DNA from: Proales similis
Lineage: Eukaryota > Rotifera > Eurotatoria > Ploima > Proalidae
Assembly: GCA_019059635.1 (NCBI GenBank)
Contig: JAGVRJ010000002.1
Span: 682,001 to 746,000 of the forward strand
Reading direction: 5' to 3'
DNA length: 64,000 bases
Both the position numbers and the translations under genes were made by a program. Position 1 is the first letter of the stretch. Every line of letters begins with the position of its first letter. A model generated the notes under the pieces. It made no database searches. It was not told the DNA's origin and was given only the letters and a program-made list of their open reading frames with translations. Below are positions 49,712 to 60,350 of the stretch, piece by piece.

Positions 49712-50352
49712 TTTTAAAAACCTATTTGAAGTGATACGCCAACGGTATAAACGAGGGCAAGATGAGTGGAGGGCCAGACAATAAAGTTTGAAGCAGAGAC
49801 GAAGATTTCAAGGTCCTCGTCGATAGAGCGCTCATGAATTACTCTGATTAACTCACAAGTTAAGGTCCAACAAGTTTGTCTCGAATCAACAACGGCCAGA
49901 AAGGAACACTTGCTTGCCTACAGAATGGCTTCGAAAGCGTCTGCTTTCCTCGATTGGCGCTTTATTTATGTTTTAAATAGAGAAACAATGCTCCGCTTGC
50001 GCGGACACGCTTCTGAAGACCAGAAGCGAGAACGAACGAAAATAGCAAAAGAGAGAATAAACTTGATTTTGGTTTGTTACCTCTTGATGCGGATATCAAG
50101 CGGCCTTGAGAGTGCCTTTGAGTTATAACGCCAAATAAAGTTGGAGCTGGACAAGGGCCGTTTGAAATAAATACCTTGTCGCCAAGTTTCGAGTGTTTTG
50201 GATGAAAATTAAATGAATTAATTGTTGATGTTGTTGTTGTTTTTTTTTGGTTTGCGTGAATTTATATGGGAGATGATGCAGAAGTTGTTAAGCCAAAAAG
50301 AAAGAAAGAGATCAAATCGAAAGGAAATGTTACGATAATCAAGAAATAGCTT
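49712..50352. other. Intergenic stretch between NIP7 and LUC7-like
   Basis: Noncoding, with a poly(T)/GTT-rich patch near 50222-50251. It holds the 3' flank of the LUC7-like gene and the NIP7 promoter. Nothing else is recognised. Confidence 0.5.
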
Positions 50353-51597
50353 TTAAGGCTGAGCGCCCTCATCAGTCTCGTCTGCTTCGCCTTCCTCTTT
50401 TTCATCGTCCGCTTTCAGCTCTTTTTTCGTCAGCTGGTTCACTTTGATTTTTATAAGTTTATATTTTCGTTTCTGTTTTGCTCTTGTATTCAACTCACCC
50501 ATTTGAAGGAATTCGTTTGTCTCAGCTTCGAGCCGTTTTCGTTTTTCCTCTTCGTTGATCAATTCAACTGGTTTGGCGTCCTTTGTCACATCTTCGTTTC
50601 GATTATGGTCATCAGGCCGCCGACGATTGGACGATGGATTTCGATTACGCCGTGAGTCGCCATTTCGATGATCGCGTCTGTCGTTTCGACGTCTATTGGA
50701 CCGAGAGCGTGATCTACGTCGGCTCCGGCTTCTGCGTCGCCTGTCGTCTCGGTATCTATCTCGACTGTGATCACGATTTCCATTTCTATTGCGGCTTCGG
50801 TCTCTATAACGCTTGTTATCTCGACCGTCCCGGTGACGGTCGTCGCCGTTGCGCGACGAGCGCTTATCTGAGTCGCGTTTGGCCAAAATTTCGGTCCTTT
50901 TCTTACGTATGTCCTCAAGAGCGGCGCGAAGTTTTGCATAGCCTTGATGCTGTTTACCACTTATGTGCTCCTCAATGCGTGATTGGGCATCGTTAACGAT
51001 CAGAAATGAGCCGCAGACTTCGCAAACTTGCATCTGCTTCTGGTCGGTGTTGTTCAGGGCGAGGTCGATTTGGTTTTCAAGATACTTGCACTCTGAGCGC
51101 AGCTTTTCGCATTCTTCCATTACCTCCTGCGACTCCTCAATGCGTCCTTCTTCGCCCAGGCTCTCGGCCTTGCTCAGCAGTTCATTTATTTCGTCGGTCA
51201 GCTCTTTGACTCGCTCCTGTTTTTGTTCGACGTTGGCTTTTTGCGATACGGTGTCGCTCTGCGTTAGCTTGAGTCGCTCGTTACCGCGTTTTATTTTGCG
51301 CTCTACATCACTCAGCAAACTTCTTATGAACCGTTCATATTCTTCTTCATAGCCTAAACGTCCATACTTTGAGCTTTTCTCGTACTGGGTGCGCAGATCC
51401 TCGTCGTGCATTTTGTCGCACGGGCCAAGGTCGGCGCGAGTGTTCACAAACAAATCGTGCGGGCAAAAGCCGCATAGCATGAACTTGCACACGTCCTCGT
51501 CGTCGAACTGCGTTGCCATCATACCGGAGCCGGGCGCCGCGTTCCGGTTCTTGCCCATCAACTCGTCGAGCAGCGCTGCCTGGGAGTATATCGCCAT
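50353..51597 (-). CDS. LUC7L: LUC7-like U1 snRNP-associated splicing factor
   Basis: Intronless, 414 residues. The start MAIYSQAALLDELMGKNRN is the conserved LUC7 N terminus; upstream codons in frame are not conserved. Zinc finger 1 (CKFMLCGFCPHDLF...CDKMH) and zinc finger 2 (CEVCGSFL...HISGKQHQGY) frame a long coiled coil (about residues 95-190). A low-complexity Arg/Asp/Ser/Asn-rich region follows, then an acidic lysine-rich tail. LUC7 proteins contact U1 snRNP and the 5' splice-site duplex. The absence of introns in a splicing factor among intron-rich neighbours hints at an old retrocopy or intron loss. Head to head with the GLD-2 gene (430 bases). Confidence 0.93.
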   Translation of the reverse strand: MAIYSQAALLDELMGKNRNAAPGSGMMATQFDDEDVCKFMLCGFCPHDLFVNTRADLGPCDKMHDEDLRTQYEKSSKYGRLGYEEEYERFIRSLLSDVERKIKRGNERLKLTQSDTVSQKANVEQKQERVKELTDEINELLSKAESLGEEGRIEESQEVMEECEKLRSECKYLENQIDLALNNTDQKQMQVCEVCGSFLIVNDAQSRIEEHISGKQHQGYAKLRAALEDIRKKRTEILAKRDSDKRSSRNGDDRHRDGRDNKRYRDRSRNRNGNRDHSRDRYRDDRRRRSRSRRRSRSRSNRRRNDRRDHRNGDSRRNRNPSSNRRRPDDHNRNEDVTKDAKPVELINEEEKRKRLEAETNEFLQMGELNTRAKQKRKYKLIKIKVNQLTKKELKADDEKEEGEADETDEGAQP

Positions 51598-52026
51598 TTT
51601 AATAATTCGAAACGATCCAACAACAAGAAATAATTTCACTCGCTGGACGACCGACTAACTAGCTAGCCAGCTTAACACGCGCATACGTCTGATCATAAAA
51701 TTGAATTTGCTCATGCAGCCGCATTGCGCACTCAGTTTGTCTTTTGGCAAGAGGAACACGAAACTCTTCGACTCTCCTGATTCGCTGACATTCTTATTCG
51801 CCTATTCAAACGTCGCATTATTGATCACAGTTGACACAACAAGAGTCAGATAGATGCAAGTCGACACCTTTAACAAGGGCGAAATTGCCAACAAGACTTT
51901 GGTAACGTGGCCTCGGAACAAGTGGTTCAAAAGATATTGACAAATGTTAGTATTATAATGACACCGCACATGGTAAGCTAGCAAGGAATGCGGCCAAGAA
52001 ATTAGTTTTGAAATCTTTATTCCGCT

Positions 52027-53664
52027 ATGAAAAGGTAAGTATGTTGAGAAATTTCGACCAAGACGAGACTGAGATGAATGATCTTCAGACACAGCGATCC
52101 CGATCTCACCAACAGCAAGAAAGCATCGAAAAAACGCCGCGTTCACCACACCTTTTCTCACTTGGTCAGCCAGCAGACAGATGTTTACAAAACGGTAAGA
52201 CATCCAACCTCAAGCGAAATAGACAATTCTATAGAAGCCAGTCTATTTTGTAGACCACCGACTCGATGTGGGACTATTTTGTCGAGCATGCACAATCGGA
52301 CGAGTGTATTCAGCGCAAAATAGAGTTGAAGAATGCGCTGAATGAAATGCTCCGGGATGTGTTTCCGTGTAAGCGAGCTTTGGAACAGCAATCGTCGATT
52401 TTAAATTGAGAGCCTTGCTCAGATCTCGGAGTTTACATTGTCGGCTCGAGCGCAAACGGCTTCGGCACCAACCAGAGCGACATGGACATTTGCATAATGC
52501 TTTCTCACGAAGAGGTACCGAACTCAAGTATTAAAATTAGAAAGCACAGAGCTAATCAGACGCTCGTTGTAGCTGAAGCAGAAAACAGAAGCAATCTATC
52601 TGCTCAGACTAATGGCAAAGTCGTTAAGCCAGGCGTCGTTTATAAGACAGATAAGAGTGATAAATGCCAAAGTGCCGATCATAAAACTGTTTGACAAACA
52701 CAAGTAAGTCAAGGTGAAGTGTTCACTTCTCGACTTTTGAAGCAACTTGAATTCAAAGCCAAATTGAGTGTGATATAAATTTGAACAATCCGATCGGCAT
52801 CCGCAATACTCATTTGCTCAAGCACTACAGCGAGCTCGACTGGCGTGTCAAGCCGCTTGTATTGAACATAAAACGATGGGCCCAATATCACAATATAAAC
52901 AATGCTGCCGAGCAGACTGTCTCCAGCTACTCTTATTCTCTGATGGCCATCTTCTATCTTCAAAGTAAGCTTTTCGGCTCGTTTTTGCGCGCTCGTTTTT
53001 TTCAAGCCAAAGCCAAAAATGCAGAAATATGCCAGCCACCAGTGTTGCCCGTTCTTCAAAAGTTGTTACCCGTAAGCCAGATCGTTCGGCATGTTCTGGC
53101 TTTTAAATTTTAAGAAAACAATTTGTTCGGCTCTAGAACGAATATTCAATTGACTGCGACATAAGGAATCTAAGACTGAACGGATGCTCTGCTAAATGGA
53201 CCTCGTCAAACCAGCAGAGCTTGGGCGAGCTCTTTATTGGCTTTTTGGAGTATTACGCCAACTTTGAGTAAACACCATTTGTTCTGAATTTGCGAGTAAA
53301 ATAAGTTGAAATCTTGTCAGCTTTGAGAACCAGATAATTTCAGTTCGAAGAGGCGAGCTCATTCCCAAACAAAATCTTCCCAATCATATTTTGTACGGTC
53401 AATATACTGAATGGAAGCACATTCTAATCGAAGGTAAATCTGATTTGAATTTGACTCTGTCTAAAACCCTTGAGCATTTCGATTATTGTTTATCAAGAGC
53501 CATTTGACCTGTCGAACACGGCCCGAAGCGTCTTTGATCGCAGCACATTCAAGCGAGTGGTCAGAGTGTTTAAGCAGAGTGCAGTCAGACTTCGACAAAG
53601 CAAGAATCTCGACTCGCTTTTCTTAAACCGGATTGAACCAGCCGACTCGGACAGTGATTATTAA
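52027..53664 (+). CDS. TENT2: GLD-2-type cytoplasmic poly(A) polymerase
   Basis: Ten exons (52027..52034, 52089..52194, 52254..52368, 52423..52514, 52579..52703, 52759..52964, 53025..53071, 53137..53267, 53321..53433, 53498..53664) give 369 residues. The nucleotidyltransferase centre reads VGSSANGFGTNQSDMDICI (GS plus D-x-D), with the third Asp in CDINLNNPIGIRNT. The PAP-associated part has LELRVKPLVL-like WRVKPLVLNIKRWA, SSYSYSLMAIFYLQ and EEPFDLSNTARSV. GLD-2 enzymes lengthen mRNA poly(A) tails or monoadenylate miRNAs, recruited by partners because they lack an RNA-binding domain. The human N-terminal extension is largely missing. The first 8-base coding exon is inferred from a strong donor and phase. 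AATAAA near 53822. Confidence 0.92.
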
Positions 53665-54020
53665 TTAGAGTTTTTCTAACGCTTTTCCATGAGAAAGAAA
53701 TCCATCTTTACATCCAGTCGTCTCGTTTGTTTTTCTCTTTACTTTACTTTTTGCTTCAAATTCACTGTCTACAAACAACGTTGGTCTGTGGAACCCTCAG
53801 CTTTTGATCTAGACAGCTCTTAATAAATCTGAATTTATGACGGACACTCACTTCAAGCGTGTGCAGGGCTTACAATCATTGAACTGGCACCCAACTCAGT
53901 AGAGTCAAATGCAAATTTGGTTTTGCACCCGGATTTAGTTCCTCGTCCGTTCGTTTATCATCATTATTGTGGATCGAAATTTCAAATGAGCCGAAACCCT
54001 TGACTGACAAGGCGGTGCTC

Positions 54021-55246
54021 ATGCTCAGAGTATTGATGATGACTTCTCGTAAATCAAGTCTAAGAAGTAGCAAAAGGCTCGCTGACACAGTTCCGGCTGA
54101 ACCAGCAATCAAAAATGAGCCTGTCGAAGATGAGCAATATTCAAAGTACTTTAGTGCCGTGAAAAGCGAGCCGATCGAAGCGGACGCTAACAACAATAGT
54201 CGCTCGAAGCAAGAACAAACGAACCAGCTCAGTGGAACTGAAGTTAAAAAAGTACTGGCGCTCAAGCGCGAAATGAGCGACGATTTGATCGCGAAAAAAA
54301 GCAAATGGGAGCCCGAAAACTGGCAAGAAATGCTCAACAGAATTCGAGTCATGCGAATGCACCAAACTGCACCGGTAGATTCGATGGGCTGTGACGCACT
54401 CGCCGACGAATCTACGCAAATAACTCCAAAAGTGAGACAAAAAGCTTTTCGCTTTGCATAAGCTGGCCTCAATAAATAAACCAACTTTCAGGTCCGCCGC
54501 TACCAGGTGCTTGTGTCTCTAATGCTTTCGGCGCAGACCAAAGATGAAGTGACAGCACAAGCGATGAGTCAGCTGCGTAAATTGCCGCTGAACATTGACA
54601 CTATCCTCGCGACAGACGAAGAAGTGATCGCCAAAGCGATTTATCCGGTCTCTTTCTACAAGGTTGGCTTCAACTTTTCATTCAGATGTGGCATCTCGTC
54701 TAATGCAGATGCGGGTTTAGCGCAAAGCCCAGTACATTAAGCGTACGTCAAAAATTCTTAAAGAACAGTACGACTACGACATACCAGGCTCAGTGGCGGA
54801 GCTTTGTAAACTGCCCGGAGTTGGACCAAAAATGGCCTATATCGCCATGTCGTCTGCCTGGAATCAGACGGTCGGCATCGGAGTTGACACACATGTTCAT
54901 CGAATCTCAAATCGAATCGGCTGGACTCGAACTCAGACCAAAACTCCGGAACATACTCGCAAAGAGCTCGAGGAATGGATGCCAGAGTATGCAATAAATT
55001 CTTTCAGTTCATTCGCGTTGTGGTCTAATTTGAATGCTTCATAGAATCTATTGGGTCGAAGTTAATCATCTGTTGGTCGGCTTTGGCCAAGAAATATGCA
55101 GACCGGTCGGTCCCAAATGTCCAAGTTGTATTTGCCACGACATATGTCCGACGGGTCGGCGCCAAATGTTGATGCTGAGAGAAAAGAAAAACTCGAAATC
55201 GAAATTAATCAAAATTGAGAAGGAAGAGCCCAGTATCAAGGCCTAG
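54021..55246 (+). CDS. NTHL1: Endonuclease III-like DNA glycosylase/AP lyase
   Basis: Exons 54021..54431, 54492..54662, 54721..54986 and 55045..55246 give 349 residues. The N terminus ([13 protein letters not shown]...) looks like a mitochondrial presequence and is followed by a disordered Lys/Glu region with VKSEPIE and IKNEPVE motifs. The catalytic part has [13 protein letters not shown], the helix-hairpin-helix [13 protein letters not shown] with the catalytic Lys, [14 protein letters not shown] with the catalytic Asp, and a [4Fe-4S] loop of four Cys spaced 6-2-5 ([17 protein letters not shown]). It removes oxidised pyrimidines in base excision repair in nucleus and mitochondria. The frame is open upstream of the ATG only with a TTG start. 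Confidence 0.94.
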
Positions 55247-55403
55247 AACGGCGACCAAGCTCAAAATTGAACAATTTGCCGTGCCCAAGCGTTGTTAGAA
55301 TTATCACGTATCAACCGATTACTTTCTTAATCCTATTTAAATTGACTGCAATCGATTCTCATGTCAGTTTATTCTCAATTTTCAATGTAAAAGACGCTCG
55401 CTC

Positions 55404-56540
55404 TTAAAACTTGTTTCGCACTCTAATTAAATATAATGTCGATAATAAACCCGTTAGAATAGGAAGAAGCTTCGAAGCAGTTGTGGAAGGAGTGGCGAAA
55501 TTGATGCAAATGTCATCGACTCTTGGCTCTTGAGTGCGCTGGCAATACGGCGCTTTGTTGTTGGTATCAAGGAAATAGTAAGCACTTTGGGATTCGGACG
55601 GCTTCTCGGCATAGTAGCCCATGCGGTTAGTCGGACAAGCAGAGCATTTCCTCTTTCGGTAATTGTCCCAGCTGGAGCACTGATAGGCAACGAACTGGCA
55701 TTTGCCGGATATTGACTCAACAAAGTAGTTATTGGCGCGACCATGACTACAGCTCGGGTCAAAACTCACTCCAATAAGCTTCTCTTCGAGTGCCTCGTCG
55801 TCTCCGATTCCGAATTCGACTTCCTCGTTACAGAGAAGAACTGAAACCAGACGCGCCTGTCTGAATAAACAACCGGGCTGGGCGTTGCCGTTGTTTGGAT
55901 AAAAGTCGGCATGACCGATTGCAGTGCGATAGCCAAACGTGCTCGATGTGTGTATGGCGTCGACGAATTTTGCATCTTCAGAAGTAAGTCGATTTGCTGG
56001 CTGATAGGCTTTGAAGCAAGGCCCGGCTGGATCGAGTGCAGTTATTCTCGCCCAAACGAACCCTTCCGCCTTCATTAATTTGGCTGTCAGACCACACGTG
56101 TGTGCGCCCAGACTGTGTCCGATGCAGTGAATGTTGAGTGCATCCTCTTTTCGACCGAAGAAATTCTGCCGAGCGAAGCTGTTGAATATGCGCGATATGA
56201 TTCGAACTGTAGTGTTGATATTCTTGATAGCCTCTTCGTATTGCAAGAGGCCAAGGTTGGCGCCCTTGGACCAGTCAATTGTAAATATGTTCGAATCCGG
56301 ATCTACATTGAACAGCTCAGATCTCATGCCGCCCACCCAGCTGGCCTCTCCACTCGATTTAAACCCGTGAACGAGCAAATAATTTGTACAAGTTCGACAG
56401 AAGCCGGGTACTGACGGCAAATTGGTGTTCTCGTCCACGACTGTGAACAGGGTCAAATTCGTGTGCAGCTTTACTTCTACTTCGGGCCTGACCAGACCGA
56501 GCAGAGCTAAGAAAAGTATTTTGATCAAGAAACGGCTCAT
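55404..56540 (-). CDS. Secreted pancreatic-lipase-family lipase
   Basis: Intronless, 378 residues with an N-terminal signal peptide (ILFLALLGLV). The alpha/beta-hydrolase triad is visible: nucleophile Ser in CIGHSLGAH, Asp in ITALDPAGP and His in CSHGRANNYFVES. Family hallmarks LLVHGFKSSGE, IFTIDWSKGA and IGHADFYPNNGNAQPGC are present. The lid loop between the paired cysteines is moderate in length. Four Cys (CSSWDNYRKRKCSACPTN) follow. The C terminus has a hydrophobic stretch (LLPILTGLLSTLYLI) after a Ser/Thr linker, so the enzyme may be membrane-tethered rather than freely secreted. There is no PLAT domain. Convergent with NTHL1, with 157 bases between stops. Confidence 0.9.
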   Translation of the reverse strand: MSRFLIKILFLALLGLVRPEVEVKLHTNLTLFTVVDENTNLPSVPGFCRTCTNYLLVHGFKSSGEASWVGGMRSELFNVDPDSNIFTIDWSKGANLGLLQYEEAIKNINTTVRIISRIFNSFARQNFFGRKEDALNIHCIGHSLGAHTCGLTAKLMKAEGFVWARITALDPAGPCFKAYQPANRLTSEDAKFVDAIHTSSTFGYRTAIGHADFYPNNGNAQPGCLFRQARLVSVLLCNEEVEFGIGDDEALEEKLIGVSFDPSCSHGRANNYFVESISGKCQFVAYQCSSWDNYRKRKCSACPTNRMGYYAEKPSESQSAYYFLDTNNKAPYCQRTQEPRVDDICINFATPSTTASKLLPILTGLLSTLYLIRVRNKF

Positions 56541-57037
56541 GTTGTTATTTCAACTAAACTTGTGAGCGTGTCATACGAGACAGAGACGATAAAACCAAAT
56601 CAAACCGAGATTAGTACACTGCAAAATAATTGAGTGAGTAATATTTAGGAAGGAGACACTTTGTGATTAATTGCGTCATCCGCTTATCAGATTTTTTGAT
56701 TATTAAATTATATTTTTCTTTCCATTCGGTTCAAACAAAGCATTCGGGCGATGGGCCAGTGCAAGTTGGAGAAATGGTTTTCGCAGCTCAATAATTTATT
56801 ATCATTATTAATTTCTAGCGGAAAAAAAATTTAATTTGCTCTTTTTTTTTGTGTGAATAAGAGAACAGAATTATAAAAATAAGAGAAAAGAATGATTAAC
56901 GCGCCGAGCAGTTTCGCACGAGCATGCTCAACCTGCCTCGTTCTTTGCTTTTTGAGTGAAGAGAAATGAAATTTCATGAATTAAGAAAAAATCAGCAGCC
57001 GGTCTTGTTCAACATGTTCTAAATTTTACATTTTTGT
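56541..57037. other. Intergenic stretch between lipase promoter and PEX7 3' end
   Basis: AT-rich noncoding sequence with A/T homopolymer runs. No feature is recognised. Confidence 0.5.
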
Positions 57038-58082
57038 TTAGTCTAAATCAAACTCAGATATGACAACCTTTCGATCCCAGCCGCAGTCGACCAATCGATT
57101 GGGTGCTTTGGGATCGAAATCTAGGCCGAAAGCGAACTCGTTGTGATTTTTGTTATCGTCAATAAGGCCTCTGTTCGTGTCCCATAATTTGGTCATCATG
57201 TCGTAAGAGACGCTGGCGAACAGGGTTGGCACATGCGGTGAAAAGCGAATTTTACGAATGCCGTAATCGTGGGCCATTTCAATCGAACGCAGCGGACCGG
57301 CATTGAGGCTACGGAAATCTCTTACTTCGATCAAGCCAGACGCGTAGCCCAACACGAACAAGTTGGAGTCCTGCTTGTTCCAATCGCAGCTTAAAACGTC
57401 CGAGTTGTTTACCGACGAGGTGAACAAAGGCTTGGGAGCAATGCTGCTCTGATTCACGTCCCACAAGCGGAATGTTCGATCGGCTGACGCCGACAAGACC
57501 ACTCCAGTTGAGCGCGGGTTCCAACTAGCTGAGTAAACCATTGACTCGTGACCGGCTAACGCTGTGAGACATGTGAGGCCATTGTTGGTGTTCATGTTCC
57601 AAATTTTGATTGTGTTGTCCCAACTCGCCGACAGAAAGTGATAAGATCGCATGCCTTTTGTTTGATTTTAAATTTGAGCAACAAGCTGCCTGGGCAAGAG
57701 ATCACTTACCACTAGGCTCCCATTGAACTGAGGCCACCTCCTTACTGTGCTGTTTTTGAAGGTAGACGGGCTTTCGAGATTTTCCTTCGTCCCATCTCCA
57801 CACGGCCACTGAACCGTCACCGTTGCCCGACAGTAGAACAGAAAAGTCGGTCGGTGACCAGTCAATGTCGAACAGAGTGTAGTTGAATTTGTACGAGTCG
57901 ATCACGGAGAATTTACTGTCGAGCAGGGCTCGTTCTTGGTGTTGAATGAAAAATATTGAGGCGGCACCGCTCATGCCGAACTTGTCGCAAGACGCGCATG
58001 CCAACAAGCTGCTGTCAAACGGCGAGTAGCGAACGCTGAAGCCTTGCTGATTGCCTGTGTACAATAGGCTCACTTGCCTCAT
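57038..58082 (-). CDS. PEX7: Peroxin 7, PTS2 receptor
   Basis: Exons 57710..58082 and 57038..57654 give 329 residues, the family length. It is a WD40 propeller: FSVRYSPFDSSLLACAS, LFDIDWSPTDFSVLLSGNGDGSVAVW, HSKEVASVQWEPSG|, FLSASWDNTIKIWN, GHESMVYSASWNPRSTGVVLSASADRTFRLWD, ILSCDW-type VLSCDWNKQDSNLF, AHDYGIRKIRFSPHVPTLFASVSYDMMTKLWD and FGLDFDPKAPNRLVDCGWD. This order matches PEX7, which binds the PTS2 signal of a few peroxisomal enzymes and delivers them to the importer with PEX5. Its only intron lies between blades. The start at 58082 is the first conserved ATG. Confidence 0.94.
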
Positions 58083-58444
58083 TTTCAGGCGCTCTAAATT
58101 ACGATTAGTTGCGATAATTTTGGCTATTTTCAATCTTAAATAAAGACCGACGTGAAACAACAGGCGACCAAGTGAGTTCAGGTCACAAGGGAAAATCATT
58201 CTCAAGACAATGGGCTGTCATGTGACGCATTTAGATAACGTAAGAAATGCAACGGTCCCACGATCTGCATTGTTTAAGTTTAGTAGACAATCTAAAGGCA
58301 CAGATCGAGACTGACGGGCAAAACTGGCTTTTCGAAATTGCATTTTGCCTGGTTAATTATTCAGGTGAGAGGAGAGACCGACTCGATATTCAAATGAGAA
58401 TGTTACACTGGATAATATCCTTTCACTCATTTTACCTCTCTTTG

Positions 58445-58468
58445 TCTCTCTCTCTCTCTCTCTCTCTG
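58445..58468. repeat. CT microsatellite
   Basis: Uninterrupted CT dinucleotide run of about a dozen units. Confidence 0.85.
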
Positions 58469-58649
58469 TCTCTGTCTATTTTTCACTCTTCCTACTCGCT
58501 CAATTATGTAACAAGTTAAATAACAAAATCAACAAAACATCAACAAAACTTCAAGTCCTCTCCCCCTCACCCTATCCGCCGTTCAAGCTGGTCCGATACT
58601 TCTGGATTAATACTGAGCTCAAGTCAAATATACACAGCCCCTATTTGTC

Positions 58650-58652
<3 letters not shown>

Positions 58653-58710
<58 letters not shown>
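58653..58710. repeat. (GT)29 microsatellite
   Basis: About 29 perfect GT units, the longest perfect repeat in the window. Such tracts can adopt Z-DNA and are usually length-polymorphic. It sits in the shared upstream region of PEX7 and CFAP298. Confidence 0.95.
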
Positions 58711-58711
<1 letters not shown>

Positions 58712-59070
58712 TGTATAAGCTGACCAGAAGGCAGGGCTCTCTTTGCTTCCCCAGTTGTATAAGAGTACTTAGGCCGACTTGGCTATTTGTCGCTTCGAAA
58801 GAAAATCTCTTGACAACGATGACTATGTATTGGACTAGATTGCTTAAATTAAACTTCGCAGCTCGCCTTCTCGACGCAATGGAAATATTTGAATGTTGAA
58901 AGGCTCAAAATAAGACAAAACAACGTCAATGTCCGAATCAATTCTAATGAGAGCAAATTGCCAAGGAGACGAGCACTCTCGAACATTCGCTTCAAATTTA
59001 AATCAAATCGGACGCACAAGTGTGGTCGCGGCAAGGCAGCTATTTTGGAGAATATCAGGACAAGAGAGAA

Positions 59071-60219
59071 ATGGTCAAATTACATGTGAAAAAGGGCGAC
59101 GAAAGTCAATTTCTGTTTGAGACAACCGTACAAGCTAGAGTAGAGGATACACTGAAGGCGATCTGCAACATTTTTAACGGACGGTTGAAGGTTGGCCGCC
59201 TGTGCGATGAAATTGATTATCTGAGCAAGGCCGGGACTGCGCTTCCATTCAATATGCAGGGCCTGACAGAAGAGCAGATCAGTGAGCTTAAGCTTGTGGA
59301 CGAATGGGCTGAGCAATGCGTTCCGTCCGGAGGATATGTTGAGAAAAAGGACGATCTAGGTCGACGAAATGGACGAGGTAAGCGCTCGCCATCAACGTAT
59401 CTTGAACGGGCTAATTTGACTCAATTCAGTTCCACTTGAGAATATGGTGAATGTCTTGCAGAAGACCATCAAAGACTCCAAAGAAAAAATATCCAAAGTA
59501 ATGCTTAGAAGAGAAAATGCCAATTTTAAAATAAAATTGAACGCTATTGGGAACAGAATCTTGTGAAAAGCGACGTTTGCTTAAACGAGTCAATAGTTCA
59601 AGAGGCAATCGACCAGCTGAGGGGAGCCGTGACAATTGTCTATCCGATGGGTCTACCTCCACACGATCCAATTCATTTGGAATTTGAAAACAAAGAAGAT
59701 CTGGAAGGCACTCAGGTTTGTTCACTGGCCAAGCTTCTTGATCAAGCCGTTTGCTGAACGCTTGCTAACAGGCCAGTCTGGAAATCATCCCGCCCAGCGA
59801 AGCTTCGATCTGGTTCAGTGGAAAAGAAATGTCGACAAGCAAGCTTCTCAGTGACTTTTTAGGCAAAAACGAAAAGAGCAAAGTTATTGTAAAAATTCAG
59901 CGGGTAATTCTGATTGGTCGGTTTCTCTGACGGATCAAGTAACCTTGAGGTCGATCAAAGAAAGGAAAAGGCGCGCCTGCTCGCGAGCCGGTAATCAGCG
60001 AAGAAGAGCAAAAGCAAATGATGGCGTTCTACTATCGAAAGCAAGAAGAGCTCAAAGTAAGAAAATAAACATCAACCTGAATTGGAAACAGGTCCTAATT
60101 TGAACTAGAAACTAGCTGAGCAAGAGGACGATTCATATCTTAACTCAGACTGGGCCGATAATGCCGCACTGAAGCGACAGTTTCAGGGTCTAAATGACAT
60201 CAAGTGGAAACCAAGATAA
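59071..60219 (+). CDS. CFAP298: Cilia- and flagella-associated protein 298
   Basis: Exons 59071..59377, 59430..59497, 59557..59715, 59772..59903, 59961..60056 and 60109..60219 give 290 residues, identical in length to the human protein (C21orf59/Kurly). Conserved blocks are LHVKKGDESQFLFE, NGRLKVGRLCDEI, LPFNMQGLTEEQI, DEWAEQCVPSGG, KKDDLGRRNGR, DQLRGAVTIVYPMGLPPHDPI, EFENKEDLEGTQ, GKGAPAREPVISEEEQ and DIKWKPR. It is needed for outer dynein arm assembly and planar polarity of motile cilia. AATAAA near 60265. The 3' end lies 131 bases from the convergent ULK3 stop. Confidence 0.96.
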
Positions 60220-60350
60220 AAATCCAGAAAGATGCCCCCGCTTGTCTCGTTGTTGTTTTAATCTAATAAAAAAAAATATGAATTCTCATAATGCAATCAA
60301 ATACAAAGAAATAAATAAGATTGTGCATGAAAGTGGTCGGTCTGTGTGGC

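Larger units (their letters stand above)
58083..59070. other. PEX7/CFAP298 head-to-head intergenic region
   Basis: Noncoding spacer between divergent starts containing two long microsatellites (58445-58468 and 58653-58710). It probably contains both promoters. Confidence 0.5.
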
